This document shows positions 1 to 9,261 of a stretch of DNA of 64,000 nt, in pieces. Made by a program: the position numbers and the translations under genes. This stretch comes from Pelagomonas calceolata. Lineage: Eukaryota > Sar > Pelagophyceae > Pelagomonadales > Pelagomonadaceae. The notes under the pieces are model-generated. The model was not told the DNA's origin, did no database searches, and was given only the letters and a program-made list of their open reading frames with translations. Location: assembly GCA_918797485.1 (NCBI GenBank), contig CAKKNE010000005.1:1426001-1490000 (forward strand). The letters run 5' to 3'. Within the stretch, counting starts at the first letter, position 1; every line of letters starts with the position of its first letter.

Positions 1-2
1 GA

Positions 3-323
3 CGGGGAGGCTCCGACCAAGTGGTTAACACCTTGGTGATCTTCGGATATTTGTACCTGGTCGAGTCGGATGGCTCGCTTACAGGACTTTCCGCGTTTAA
101 TTATAACGTGGAGCGATACTATTACTCAAATCAACTCGATGATTTCTTTCGGCGCTGTGGAGTGCACAACCAGTGGGACGGTGAGAATGTCTGCGACCTC
201 TGCGTCGTACCGTTTGTCCGCCTCTTTGAGGATTCGACCGCGACGCTCTCGCGAGTGCCAGCTGGGCCGGAGGCAGCGGGATCGAACGAGTCTAGAAGGG
301 TGTCCGTAATAAGACATTGGTGA
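3..323 (+). CDS. C-terminal end of an unknown protein (partial)
   Basis: An open frame enters from the left edge and stops with TGA at 321-323, giving about 106 residues. The composition is protein-like (several aromatic residues, an NVERYYYSNQLDDFF stretch, then WDGENVCDLC) and unlike the Arg/Ala shadow frames common in this DNA. There is no in-frame ATG, so this is the tail of a longer gene or its last exon. I do not recognise a family. It converges on the MFS gene with 28 bp between the stop codons, as seen for other gene pairs here. Confidence 0.5.
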   Translation, partial: RGGSDQVVNTLVIFGYLYLVESDGSLTGLSAFNYNVERYYYSNQLDDFFRRCGVHNQWDGENVCDLCVVPFVRLFEDSTATLSRVPAGPEAAGSNESRRVSVIRHW

Positions 324-351
324 CGACTACACAAAAATACAATACATCCAC

Positions 352-1719
352 TTACGTCTTGTCGTCGAGTTTTGAGTAGGCCGACCGCTGCGCGTCCGAC
401 GCGCCGCGGCCCTTGAGCGACACATACGCGAGCACGGCCGCGCCGAACGCTAATAGCAATGTCCCGGCCGTGATGATCACTAAAGCCAGGAACCCGACGG
501 CGTCGTAGATCGGGTAGAAGGCCACCGTACCGAGGACGGCGCCCGCCTTCGCGGCCCCGGCAACCAATCCGTGCGCCGCGGCGGCGACCTCCGGCGGGGC
601 CACCGAGACTGGATAGGCGTATAACGTCGCCGACGGTAATCCGACCACGATCCTGATCAAGATGCAGGCCACGAACCGCGACGTAATGTTCTCGAGAAAT
701 ACTACTACGAGTATGCTGACCGAGGCCGTCAATAGCGTCGTGGCGAAGGACTCGAGCACGGCCTTCGACGGGTCGTCGGGGTTCCTCCGCAGGAACAACA
801 GCGAGAAGCAGCACGCGCCGAAGGCGCCCACGCTCACGAGCAGCGACACGCCGAAGGTGTTTTGTATGGACAGACCGGGCAGAGCCTCATCGAGCACGAA
901 GGGATAGACCAGGGAGATGCCATAATTCGCGAAGTTCTGCAGGAACCAGGCCATGCCATTGAGCTGCACCGACATGAGGACACCCGCGTCCGCTAGGACA
1001 TCATAGGTCTGTTGTTGTGATGCGCGTGGCCGTCTCTGTGTGTCGATGGCTTCTCCTGATAACGAGTAGTACCGCCAGGCACATAGCAAAGCCATGAGCG
1101 CGCCGAACGCAAAAATACACCGCCATTGCGGGCCCGTGTCGTCGAGACCCAGCACCAGCAACAAGAGCCAGCCCACCAAGTACAAAACTACTTGGCCCAG
1201 CACCACGCCCGTACTAGCTAGCCCGACGGCGACGGGCGTGTGCCTCCTCGATTCTAGAGCCGCGGCCAAAGTGTAGATACCGCCGCCGCCGAACCCGGCC
1301 CCTATCCTCGCGACCATCAACGCGTAGCCCGCCCAGGTCGTGAAGAGCGACGTCTCGATGGACGCTTTCAAGGCGTCTGTCGGTAGTACAGCACATACTG
1401 CAGAAAACGCGGCGCACAACAGAGCCGCAGCTGCCGCTAGTCTGGCGGTCGACGCGTGCCAGTCCTCCTGGACGCTATCCGCTCGAACCCCGAAGTAGGC
1501 CATGCCGCCGACGGCGCCGATGAGCGCCGTCGAATCGAGCGCGGCGCCGCCCAACGCGCTGATCGAACCCCATTGTTCAGACCATAGAGCTAATGTGACG
1601 GAGAAGACGGAAATGAGGTAGCCGAAGGTCGTCACTGGTAAGACGTTGAGCAGGACGTTTCCTACTCCCAGTTCGTCGTCGGCGGCGCCGAGGAGGGGGG
1701 TATTTGCTTCATCTGCCAT
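352..1719 (-). CDS. Major facilitator superfamily (MFS) transporter
   Basis: A 455-residue protein with about twelve hydrophobic segments, the usual size of an MFS carrier. It starts MADEANTPLLGAADDE, a short acidic cytosolic head, followed by the first helix (VLPVTTFGYLISVFSVTLAL). A charged loop lies near the middle between two six-helix halves. A frame stays open upstream to 2115, but it is low complexity and crosses the repeat-rich promoter, so I chose the ATG at 1719. The substrate cannot be told. Plasma or organelle membrane location is inferred. It is divergent from the CS-ankyrin gene, with a 346 bp shared upstream region. Confidence 0.75.
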   Translation of the reverse strand: MADEANTPLLGAADDELGVGNVLLNVLPVTTFGYLISVFSVTLALWSEQWGSISALGGAALDSTALIGAVGGMAYFGVRADSVQEDWHASTARLAAAAALLCAAFSAVCAVLPTDALKASIETSLFTTWAGYALMVARIGAGFGGGGIYTLAAALESRRHTPVAVGLASTGVVLGQVVLYLVGWLLLLVLGLDDTGPQWRCIFAFGALMALLCAWRYYSLSGEAIDTQRRPRASQQQTYDVLADAGVLMSVQLNGMAWFLQNFANYGISLVYPFVLDEALPGLSIQNTFGVSLLVSVGAFGACCFSLLFLRRNPDDPSKAVLESFATTLLTASVSILVVVFLENITSRFVACILIRIVVGLPSATLYAYPVSVAPPEVAAAAHGLVAGAAKAGAVLGTVAFYPIYDAVGFLALVIITAGTLLLAFGAAVLAYVSLKGRGASDAQRSAYSKLDDKT

Positions 1720-1978
1720 AGTGAGGCTGCTTGTATCGCTGGCCGCGCCGCGCGGCGGCAGCCGGGGCCGTCGAGGGCTCGCCGAGGCTGTCAACGGGGC
1801 AGCCCGGTTCGTCACGTCGGCCGCTTTACAGGCTTGCGAGCGCCGCGCCCATGCATCGAAACAGAGAAACCTACTAGTAGTAGGGGCAAAAGGTACCCCA
1901 GCCTTCGTTCGTCGGCCCAAGCATCTCTCCCCGAGCGCGACCAGAGATGGGGAGGGTGGACATCGGGCGCGACTCTCA

Positions 1979-2046
1979 GTCCTGGGAAGGCCAGGCTCCA
2001 GTCCTGGGAAGTGATGGCTGCCATCCTGGGAAGCGCTTCCCAGGAT
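1979..2046. promoter_or_regulatory. Phased CCTGGGAAG repeats ending in a 24 bp palindrome
   Basis: CCTGGGAAG occurs at 1981, 2003 and 2025, exactly 22 bp apart (two helical turns). The third copy is half of a perfect palindrome at 2023-2046 with core CCTGGGAAGCGCTTCCCAGG. The array ends 20 bp before the ATG at 2066 and lies in the divergent region serving the MFS gene. Helical phasing plus dyad symmetry suggests binding sites for a dimeric regulator. That role is inference. Confidence 0.5.
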
Positions 2047-2065
2047 CGAACTGAGGAATGTTGAA

Positions 2066-3541
2066 ATGACCGATGCCATCGCCCGCAAGCATGCGCACGA
2101 CGTGGCCGAGCTCATCTCATGCTATGCCGCCCCTTTGGTGCGGAGGGCAGCCCAGCAGGCGCCGCACGGCCGCGGCCGCCGGAGCCGCTTGCGACGGGCA
2201 ATTGACGCGTGCCGCTTCTTCGACGATACGAGGGCGTCGCGGTTAGATGATCCGCGCGCCGAAGTGTGTTTGCGAGACGCGCGCGAGGCCCTCGAGGCCT
2301 TGTGTGAGGCGCTGCGCACGACCGAGCCGTGGGACGCGCTCGGCCGCCGCGTCCTGCGCGCGGCGGCGCAGGACCTGGACGTCCTCGAAGACAAAGCGTG
2401 GCGCACGATTGCAGTAAATGCTCTTACGACAGTCGTGAACGAAGTCGCGCCGCTGCCTCCAGTGCCAGTGGAAGACGACCTCGACGAGCTCGTGGTCGAG
2501 GAGGTGCCGGTCGAGCCGCCGCCGCCGCCGAAACTCGAACCGGCGAAACCTTCACCAAAACCTCCGAAGCCGGAGCCCGTCGCGTCCTACAACTGGGAGG
2601 ACTCATCAAAACACGTGACGCTGGCCGCAGACCTGACAAAGGACGCCAATCTTACGAGCGCCGAGTTCACGTCTACGTCCTTCCGCGTCGTCGCCAAGTC
2701 TTGTGAAGGAGCGCGCGAGCTTTGTATGACAAGCCTCTGGGCGGCGATCAATTCATCAGAGAGCCGCGCGTCCGTCAACGGGGGCAAGCTCGTCGTCACA
2801 CTGCGCAAGAAAGAAGAAGGCGCCTGGCCGCGGCTCACCAAGGGGGCCACAACGCCGGAACCTTCAGCAGACGAGGACCCGCTCATGCGCCGCGCGGTCG
2901 AGGCCGACGCGCGAACTCTGCGAAAGCGCCGGGCGATGAATGAAGTGTTAGGTACGGAGGCCTGCGCCGCCGCCGAGGCCATTTACAAGATGCTGCGGGC
3001 GCGGGCGCCCTTTGCAAAGATCGCGAGCGCTCTCAGCAAAGCGCCCGACAACGTCTGCGAGTGCCGCCTCCAGAGCCACGGTACTTTACTGCATACGGCC
3101 TGCGACGAGCGCCGGAGCGACGTCGTCAAAGTGCTTTTGGGGACTTCGGACGTCGACGCGCGGAACGCGCGCCTCTTCACGCCGCTCCACCTCTGCGCGG
3201 GCGCGCTCGCGTCGCTGCCAAGGCCATCCCCCAAGGATGCGGAAACTGCGGCTTTATGTGTCAACCTACTCATAAAACACGGCGCTAACCCAAACCTCCT
3301 GGACGACGCCGGCCGCGCGCCACTCCACCTCGCGTGCCTCCAGACGGGCACTCTGAAAATAGTGGAGGCGTTGATCGAGGGTGGCGCGGACCCGACGCAA
3401 CAAACGACGGACGGCTGGCTCGCCGTCGACGCGGCCCACACGGTCGGCGCGCTCACGGACGAGCTTAGAAGGCTCCTTACGAAAGCCGTCACCCTGAAGG
3501 CTCCCGAGGGCCATGCTTTCGTGGATGATGTAGATGACTAA
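2066..3541 (+). CDS. CS-domain and ankyrin-repeat protein
   Basis: A 491-residue protein. Residues 1-120 are helical and basic, followed by an acidic then Pro-rich linker (about 130-170). A CS (p23/NudC-like) domain follows at about 174-256, starting YNWEDSSKHVTL and ending KLVVTLRKKEEGAWPRL, which matches the usual end of that fold. Three or four ankyrin repeats lie at about 337-465 (HGTLLHTACDERRSDVVKVL, FTPLHLCAGAL, RAPLHLACLQTGTLKIVEAL). CS domains often act as Hsp90 co-chaperone or scaffold modules and ankyrin repeats bind proteins, so a cytosolic co-chaperone or adaptor role is likely by inference. The gene converges on the kelch-TauD gene with 12 bp between stops. Confidence 0.75.
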   Translation: MTDAIARKHAHDVAELISCYAAPLVRRAAQQAPHGRGRRSRLRRAIDACRFFDDTRASRLDDPRAEVCLRDAREALEALCEALRTTEPWDALGRRVLRAAAQDLDVLEDKAWRTIAVNALTTVVNEVAPLPPVPVEDDLDELVVEEVPVEPPPPPKLEPAKPSPKPPKPEPVASYNWEDSSKHVTLAADLTKDANLTSAEFTSTSFRVVAKSCEGARELCMTSLWAAINSSESRASVNGGKLVVTLRKKEEGAWPRLTKGATTPEPSADEDPLMRRAVEADARTLRKRRAMNEVLGTEACAAAEAIYKMLRARAPFAKIASALSKAPDNVCECRLQSHGTLLHTACDERRSDVVKVLLGTSDVDARNARLFTPLHLCAGALASLPRPSPKDAETAALCVNLLIKHGANPNLLDDAGRAPLHLACLQTGTLKIVEALIEGGADPTQQTTDGWLAVDAAHTVGALTDELRRLLTKAVTLKAPEGHAFVDDVDD

Positions 3542-3553
3542 GTGATGTTACGA

Positions 3554-5962
3554 TTACAATACAGACTCGGGGACGTGGCCCCCCGGCACGCAGACGCGCT
3601 GGATGAGCCGCGGCTCGCTGTTGAACTGTTTGCCGGGCGCCGCGGTGTGCAGGGCCGCGTAGTTGTCCGTGACGACGACGTCGTGGGCGGCCCAGCGATG
3701 CCGGTAGACCTTCGATGGGTGGGCCGCTTTTCCGACAACTTGCTCGAGCAAGTTCTGAGCCTCGGCGAACGGCACGCCCCGCAAGCCGAGCTGCTGCTTG
3801 ACGTCCAGGTGGAGCGCCGCCTTACCGGTCCGCGGGTGTTTCGATATTAATGGAGAGTCGTGGACCACACACCCGCCAATCGACGAGCACTCCTCGATTA
3901 ACGAAGACGCGTATTGGCCGGCCGAAGGGTCCTTCGAGAACCCCCCCTGTCTCACGAGCATGTCCTTGCGGCCGGCCACGGCCCAGGGCGCCATGAAGGC
4001 GTCTAGGGACTTCGCGTTCGAGGCGTAGGTCACATTTAAAGAAAGCAACCTCCTTTTCAGCTTTGCGTCGATTGATAAGGAATCTAGCCGTCCGTCAGCA
4101 AAGTGCGTCTCCGCGTCACTATTGGTAGGAGCCTTCAACGCTTGGAAGACCGTCGTTCTCACAGGTAAACCGGCCGGTCGCGACGACTCGTCGCTGTGCC
4201 ACGCCAACGACTCCATGCCATACACCTGGCCCTCTTTGCACGGCTCGCCGTCATCACCCAAAGCGCCCGCTGACACAGTTTGGGTCTCCGTCACGGCCCT
4301 ATTGGCTAAGAGATTGACCTCGGGCAAGCCAGCGCGCCAGAGCCGGCACATGCCCTTGTGGTAGGCGTCCGGGGGTGCCTCGATGTCGTGCTCGAACAGC
4401 GCGTGGAACGCCACGACCTGCTTCGCGTCCAGACCACTTTTTTGAATAAAATGCAACACGGCGTACGTGTCGAGCGTCTCCCTCAGCCACTTCCCGAAGG
4501 CTGCTGGCGGCTCTGGGAGTAAGGACGCGAGGTCGACGCCTGCTATCCGAGCGCCGAACGAGGACCCGGGGAGCGGTGTGATGCTCACTTCTGATGAGTC
4601 GAAGCGCTTCTGGGGTGTCCGTGGCGCCGTCACTTGTTCATACACAATTTTCGCCCGTTGATGGGAAAACGCGCGCGGCCACGGGAACTTTTTCAGTTCA
4701 CCGTTGTTCCGGCGCTTCCAGATGGACTTGTAGTCGTCGTCGAGCGTCGAATTCGTGGGGTGCCACTTGAATTTCAAAGCGTTTAAGTAGCCTTGAGACA
4801 CATAGGCGAGAAAATCCGGTTGGCCCCAGTCGAGGCTTCTCAATTCCCGCCACGTATCCGTAACGACGTCGTAGGCCGCGATTCGCGACGTCGTCTCCTT
4901 CCCATCCTTCCCTGAGACAATCAGGACGTCATCCCCTACAGATACGGTGGACAGGCCGATGTGCGAGGCCGGCCAAGGTAAGGGCGCGACGGGCGCCCAT
5001 TTTTTGACTCCATCGGTGTGAGAGAGGGGCCTCCGATAGGCCTGGACGTGTGCGACCTCGGGCGACGACTGGCACTGCTGGTTGTTGTCGACGAGGACGT
5101 TGACGGCCGGCGGGTGCCCGTGCTGGCCGCCGAAGCGGTACGCGTGGCCTCTAACAACAGCAGCACCCGCGCTATCGGCGCCGCCGCCCGGCACTGCGCC
5201 CAGTCGGAACCAGCCCGATTTCGACGGCCTTCCTGAGGGATTCAGCGGCAGCACGTAGTGGTCCGGTCTCGGATCCCGGCGGTTCGGACCGGCACCCCCA
5301 ATCACATGCAAGGTGTTCCCATCGACGAAAGCCGAGGGCGCGTACCGCACTTCCGGGAGGTCCGGCAAACGGACCCAGACGGCTTTTTTCGTCTGCCGCC
5401 GCCCGACGAACCGCACGGCCCAGGACTCGGCCGTGCCCAGCGTGCAACCGGGTCCTAATTGCCCACTGACAAGGTACAGCCACGTGCCATCTCTCGAGAC
5501 AGCGGCGCCGTGGTGCGTTTTCGCGGCGGTGGCCGGCAAGTAAGCGACGGTCTTCCACACACCACTCGTCGTGTTGAGCATCTGGATTTTATCGGTCACG
5601 CGATTGAAGTCGCAGAGGAAGCCGCCCACGACGTAGATGAGGTCCTTGTAGGTTGCCTTTGACGACTCGCAGAATTCGTATGGGCGTGACGCTGAGGCCA
5701 CGGTCTCCCAGGCTCCCAGTTCTTTGATGCGGCGTCTCGTACCACTATGAGACAGGGGCGCGCGGCCGGCGCGCCCGCGCGGGTCTCCCGCCGTAGGGTG
5801 GCCGAACGTCCGCGGCGCGGGCCTCGCCTTCGCGCGCGCGTGCGTGACCCATTGGGTGGTTGTCGGTTGTTTCGCGAGGCGCCAGAGCCGGTGGTACGAG
5901 GCGCCGACGACCAGGCTGATCAGCGCTACGAGCGCGACGTTGCTGCCTTTGTGCTGGCGCAT
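3554..5962 (-). CDS. Membrane-anchored kelch-repeat / TauD dioxygenase fusion
   Basis: An 802-residue protein. A signal anchor lies at about 9-30 (ALVALISLVVGASYHRLW). Kelch-type beta-propeller repeats fill about 100-420, with blades such as DLIYVVGGFLCDFNRVTDKI, NTLHVIGGAG and DDVLIVSGKDG, each ending near a Trp. From about 457 to the end is a TauD/TfdA-type Fe(II)/2-oxoglutarate dioxygenase with the metal HxD in WHSDES, a distal His in ALHTA and a following Arg in RLIQRV. The catalytic set looks complete. The anchor implies the enzyme faces the secretory lumen or cell surface (inference). The substrate is unknown. Confidence 0.75.
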   Translation of the reverse strand: MRQHKGSNVALVALISLVVGASYHRLWRLAKQPTTTQWVTHARAKARPAPRTFGHPTAGDPRGRAGRAPLSHSGTRRRIKELGAWETVASASRPYEFCESSKATYKDLIYVVGGFLCDFNRVTDKIQMLNTTSGVWKTVAYLPATAAKTHHGAAVSRDGTWLYLVSGQLGPGCTLGTAESWAVRFVGRRQTKKAVWVRLPDLPEVRYAPSAFVDGNTLHVIGGAGPNRRDPRPDHYVLPLNPSGRPSKSGWFRLGAVPGGGADSAGAAVVRGHAYRFGGQHGHPPAVNVLVDNNQQCQSSPEVAHVQAYRRPLSHTDGVKKWAPVAPLPWPASHIGLSTVSVGDDVLIVSGKDGKETTSRIAAYDVVTDTWRELRSLDWGQPDFLAYVSQGYLNALKFKWHPTNSTLDDDYKSIWKRRNNGELKKFPWPRAFSHQRAKIVYEQVTAPRTPQKRFDSSEVSITPLPGSSFGARIAGVDLASLLPEPPAAFGKWLRETLDTYAVLHFIQKSGLDAKQVVAFHALFEHDIEAPPDAYHKGMCRLWRAGLPEVNLLANRAVTETQTVSAGALGDDGEPCKEGQVYGMESLAWHSDESSRPAGLPVRTTVFQALKAPTNSDAETHFADGRLDSLSIDAKLKRRLLSLNVTYASNAKSLDAFMAPWAVAGRKDMLVRQGGFSKDPSAGQYASSLIEECSSIGGCVVHDSPLISKHPRTGKAALHLDVKQQLGLRGVPFAEAQNLLEQVVGKAAHPSKVYRHRWAAHDVVVTDNYAALHTAAPGKQFNSEPRLIQRVCVPGGHVPESVL

Positions 5963-6067
5963 CGTTGGGCTGCCCCCCGCGATCAGCGTCCCATATCACG
6001 CATTGTGTTCCATCGTTCAGTTGATGCGGTGTTGCCTACGCTTGTGATGCCAAAAATTATCGTCTGA

Positions 6068-6090
6068 CTAGTGTCTTACACGACGCTAGC
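6068..6090. repeat. GCTAG-type bipartite upstream element, copy 1
   Basis: CTAGTGTCTTAC followed by ACGACGCTAGC. It is 106 bp upstream of the kelch-TauD ATG and 316 bp upstream of the AP2 ATG, in the divergent region 5963-6405. The same region has a hairpin at 6140-6157 (CTCAGGA, loop GGAA, TCCTGAG). No gene is seen in the region. Confidence 0.75.
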
Positions 6091-6405
6091 TGCAGGGTGG
6101 GTAACCGCGGTTTTTCTTTTCATTAGCGCGATGAGATCCCTCAGGAGGAATCCTGAGAGAGCTCAAAGGGGCCTGGCGTCTCTCAGTGCCTCACTCCTCT
6201 GAGTCGCTCAAAGAGCACCAGGGTGATCGCAATTCGCCGCGGCGGGACACGACGCGGCGCTTCTATTCACGCCGCGTGTTCGCTCGAAATAAACTGAGAC
6301 CGGCTGAGCCACTCGCCTCGCCTGCCTGGGGCCAGGACAAGCTGATTTCAAGCCTAAAAACAGAGGCTCATTGAGCGCGGCGCTACATTTTCTCACCCAT
6401 TCAGC

Positions 6406-7352
6406 ATGCTCCCTGATCCCATTGAACTCCCTGAACAACGCGCGGTGTTCTTCCCCGAGCTCGTCGGGCGCGGGCCGCCCCCGCCGGCGCCGCCGCCGGC
6501 CTCTCGACGTCCGGCTTTGATGCCACCGCCGCCGCCTGCGAGGCGGGCCCAGCCGCCCGTCGCGGCTCCGGACGACGACGACGACCGCTCGGTCGCCTCC
6601 TCGTTTCCGCGACCTCGGCAGCGCTCGGCATTTCCAGCTCGGCGACGCCCTTCGCTCTGCCCGCCGACGACGGCGAAGATCCATCGGACGACGGCGGCGA
6701 CGACGAGGGCTGGTTCGAGGACGGCGACTCGGACGGTGACGGCACATCACCGCAGGCGGACGAAGACGGCGGCGAGCGGACGACGTCGTCGCGGTTCTGG
6801 GGCGTGACGTGGGTTCGGAAAGACAAGAAGTGGAGGGCGCAATATTCGGGCGAGGACGGCAAGACGATCTACATCGGCCAATTCGACGACGACGAGGAGG
6901 CCGCGCGCGCGGTCAATAAGGCGATTCGCGACGCCGGCCTCGAAGGCAAGCGCAAAACGAACGCAGTCGACGCGACGGGCGCACTGGTGCCGCGTGTGCG
7001 GCAAATGAGCAAGCCGCGCGACCGCTCCGCCGTCGTCGCCCCGGACCCGGCGCGCGACCCGACGGAGTCGACGTCCAAGTTCTGGGGCGTGTCCTGGGAC
7101 AAGAACGGGCGACGGTGGATGGCGACCTACAACGACGCGACCGGCAAGAAGCGCTGGATCGGCCTCTTCGACACCCAGGAGGCCGCCGCGCACGCCGTCA
7201 ACGCGGCCATCCGGCGCGCGGGCCTCGCAGGGAAACGGCGCATGAATGCGGTCGTCGACGGGCAGCTGGTGCCCAAAAAGCGCAAGGCGAATGGGCACGG
7301 GCCCGAAGCGTTGCGCAAGCGTCGCCGCCGCCTCGTAGGCGACTCCCCGTAA
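6406..7352 (+). CDS. Tandem AP2-domain protein (probably two exons)
   Basis: Two AP2/ERF-like DNA-binding domains lie at 6786-6960 and 7074-7250. They are nearly parallel: SRFWGVTWVRKDKKW with IGQFDDDEEAARAVNKA, and SKFWGVSWDKNGRRW with IGLFDTQEAAAHAVNAA. A basic C-terminus follows. The AP2 frame is open from 6435 and acidic from about 6660, but has no ATG before the first domain. The N-terminus probably starts at ATG 6406 in another frame (MLPDPIELPEQRAVFF) and joins through a short intron. A 35 nt GT-AG stretch at 6603-6637 would restore the frame, though other junctions are possible. The protein is probably a nuclear transcription regulator. It converges on the next gene with a 29 bp gap. 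Confidence 0.7.
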
Positions 7353-7381
7353 GTCCCCAGCATCTAAACACAAACAAACAC

Positions 7382-8005
7382 TTAAGACAAGAGCTCCCCG
7401 CGGAGCGCGCGCAGCACGCCGTACGCCGACGCGACGTGCCACATGGAGTGGAGCACCACATAGGTCCGGTAGAGCCGCAGGCGTTTTAGCAGCGTTGACG
7501 AGACCAGAAGGCCGAGCGTGGGAACGAGGACCGTCGCCCAGTGCGACGCGCCGAGGCCCCCGTTGCAGGCCAGGACAAAGATCGCCAATTGAACCGCGCA
7601 TACGACATCAATGGCATTCGTAAAGATCGACGGCTCCACGAAGACGGGGTCGACGCGCCGCGCCCAGCGCGCGCCCGGCACCGAGAGCGGTTCGAAGGTC
7701 CAGCAGCCGCACTGCGTGCCGTGGAACAGGACGCTAGCGGCACCGGCCGCCCACGTCAACGCCGCGGCGATCGCGGGCGGGCCACACCAGGGCAGCACGT
7801 GGCCGTCGCGGAGCGTGGCGTAGCCGACGTAGAAAAATGGCGCGTTCGTCAAGAGGTAGAGCCACTTGAAGGCCAGAGGCAGGTCGCTGGCCACACGGCG
7901 ATTAAGTTCGGCCTGGCGGCGCAGGCCACGGGTTAGCGCGTGCCACGCGCCGCTTCTGTCGTTCGTCGTCCGCTTTGCGGCGTACGTCGCGGCGAGCTTC
8001 AGCAT
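7382..8005 (-). CDS. Multi-pass membrane protein, CREST-hydrolase-like
   Basis: A 207-residue protein with about five hydrophobic helices. It shows the spaced polar set known from the CREST superfamily (alkaline ceramidases, PAQR receptors, Per1): S-x3-H in ASVLFHGTQ, an Asp in a later helix (NAIDVVCA) and H-x3-H in LHSMWHVASA. This suggests a metal-dependent lipid-amide hydrolase fold. The protein is shorter than the usual seven-helix members, so I assign only the superfamily, and tentatively. The start at 8005 (MLKLAATYAAKR) gives a basic amphipathic head. Confidence 0.5.
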   Translation of the reverse strand: MLKLAATYAAKRTTNDRSGAWHALTRGLRRQAELNRRVASDLPLAFKWLYLLTNAPFFYVGYATLRDGHVLPWCGPPAIAAALTWAAGAASVLFHGTQCGCWTFEPLSVPGARWARRVDPVFVEPSIFTNAIDVVCAVQLAIFVLACNGGLGASHWATVLVPTLGLLVSSTLLKRLRLYRTYVVLHSMWHVASAYGVLRALRGELLS

Positions 8006-8260
8006 GGACGAGCGTGCCGCGAACCGCGTGCAGTTATGCGCAGCTGTGAGCAGATGCAGCCGTGGTGTGCGCTCTGCCGCGTGCAGCAGCTGTGTGCGCA
8101 GGCTGCCAGCAGAGCTGCAGCGCTGACAGATCGCACGAAGCGCTCCAAAATTGTCGCACGCCGCGAAGCGACGCGCCAGATTACTTCAAAATGCAGCTCG
8201 CTCGCAACACTATGGAGCACTGCTCTCGCGTCGCACGACTGCAGCAGCTGGCTTGGCTTG

Positions 8261-8281
8261 CTAGTGCCTCACAGCCGCTAG
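8261..8281. repeat. GCTAG-type bipartite upstream element, copy 2
   Basis: GCTTGCTAGTGCCTCAC then AGCCGCTAGG, 256 bp upstream of the ATG at 8005. The 343 bp gap 8006-8348 holds no other gene I can support. Confidence 0.7.
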
Positions 8282-8348
8282 GCTGATCTCGCCGACGGAT
8301 CAAGGAACGAAGACTCGGAGGGCAAGCATGATACCACAAAAGAACTCA

Positions 8349-8909
8349 TTACTCCCACCGGAACGCCACGGCCCGGTACGGCTCCGCCGGCGGCGGCGGT
8401 TTGACGCGTTCGCGGACGCGCGGCCCGGCGTCCGCGATTTTGGAGTCGCGCCGCCGCCGCCGCGCAAACCACACGCCGCAGGACAGGGCGCACGCGCCCA
8501 GACATAGCACGAGGGCCGCGGGCGCGCCGTAAAACAACCACGGGTTCGTCCGCCGCCGGGCGCAATTCTTTTTGCCCAGGAAGTCGCACCACGCGGTCTC
8601 GTCGTCGTCGTCGGGCGTCGGCGCCTTTGTAATCGTCGGGCTGGCGCTGGGCGCCGCGGTCGGCGTCGACGACGGCGCCGAGGAAGGTACGGTCGTCGGG
8701 ACCGTCGTGGGCACGTGGGTCGGCGCCGGCACCGGCATCGGCGTCGGCTGCGGCGACGCCGTCGGCGCGAGCGTCGGCACGGCCGTCGGCAGCGCGGTTG
8801 GCTGCGCGGTCGGGAGGCCCGTCGGCACGCCGCTCGGCGCGGCGGACGGAGCCGCCGTCTGCGCGTGCGCCGCGGCGACCAGCAACGCGTACCGCGCCAG
8901 CCGCCTCAT
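8349..8909 (-). CDS. Pro-Thr repeat type I membrane protein
   Basis: A 186-residue protein. A signal peptide (MRRLARYALLVAAAHA) is followed by about 70 residues of repeated x-P-T-x units (LPTAVPTLAPTASP and similar), a mucin-like region expected to be O-glycosylated. Next come an acidic patch, two Cys residues in WCDFLGKKNC, a transmembrane helix at about 122-146 (APAALVLCLGACALSCGVWF) and a basic cytosolic tail. Such xPTxxPT repeats are common in cell-surface proteins of diatoms and relatives. Function beyond the cell surface is unknown. The start is the first ATG and yields the signal peptide. Confidence 0.7.
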   Translation of the reverse strand: MRRLARYALLVAAAHAQTAAPSAAPSGVPTGLPTAQPTALPTAVPTLAPTASPQPTPMPVPAPTHVPTTVPTTVPSSAPSSTPTAAPSASPTITKAPTPDDDDETAWCDFLGKKNCARRRTNPWLFYGAPAALVLCLGACALSCGVWFARRRRRDSKIADAGPRVRERVKPPPPAEPYRAVAFRWE

Positions 8910-9261
8910 CTCTAGCTGTTTGTGTCACCTGCCCATCGGCCTGATTACTGGGCAGCCCACCACTGCCATCGATGGCAACGCGACGACTGCGAGCAATCGG
9001 CGCCGCATCGGATACCTCGTGCAGTATCAAATGGAGCCGTTGCGACGCGCAGACAGGAGCCTGGGGGCTGGGCGTTGGGCGTACAACGCTTTTGGCACGA
9101 CTGCCTACGGGTTTTCGAGCTCCACGGGAAAAACGTCGATCGACGGGGCGGACGTCGCCCACTGTTCCGTAGGGTTCGCCGGGGCGGGTCTACTCAGGCG
9201 GAAGTGCGCGATTCTGAAAGACGCGGCCCCCGGCGAAACAGCGCATACTACGAAACATAAA
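8910..9261. other. Intergenic gap
   Basis: A 352 bp region between two minus-strand genes. It must hold the promoter of the Pro-Thr protein and the 3' end of the WW-like gene. I see no GCTAG element, RNA gene or convincing reading frame here. Confidence 0.5.

Noticed and set aside
1720-2115. N-terminal extension of the MFS transporter
   Set aside because: Low-complexity sequence running through the phased promoter repeats; the ATG at 1719 gives the normal MFS length.
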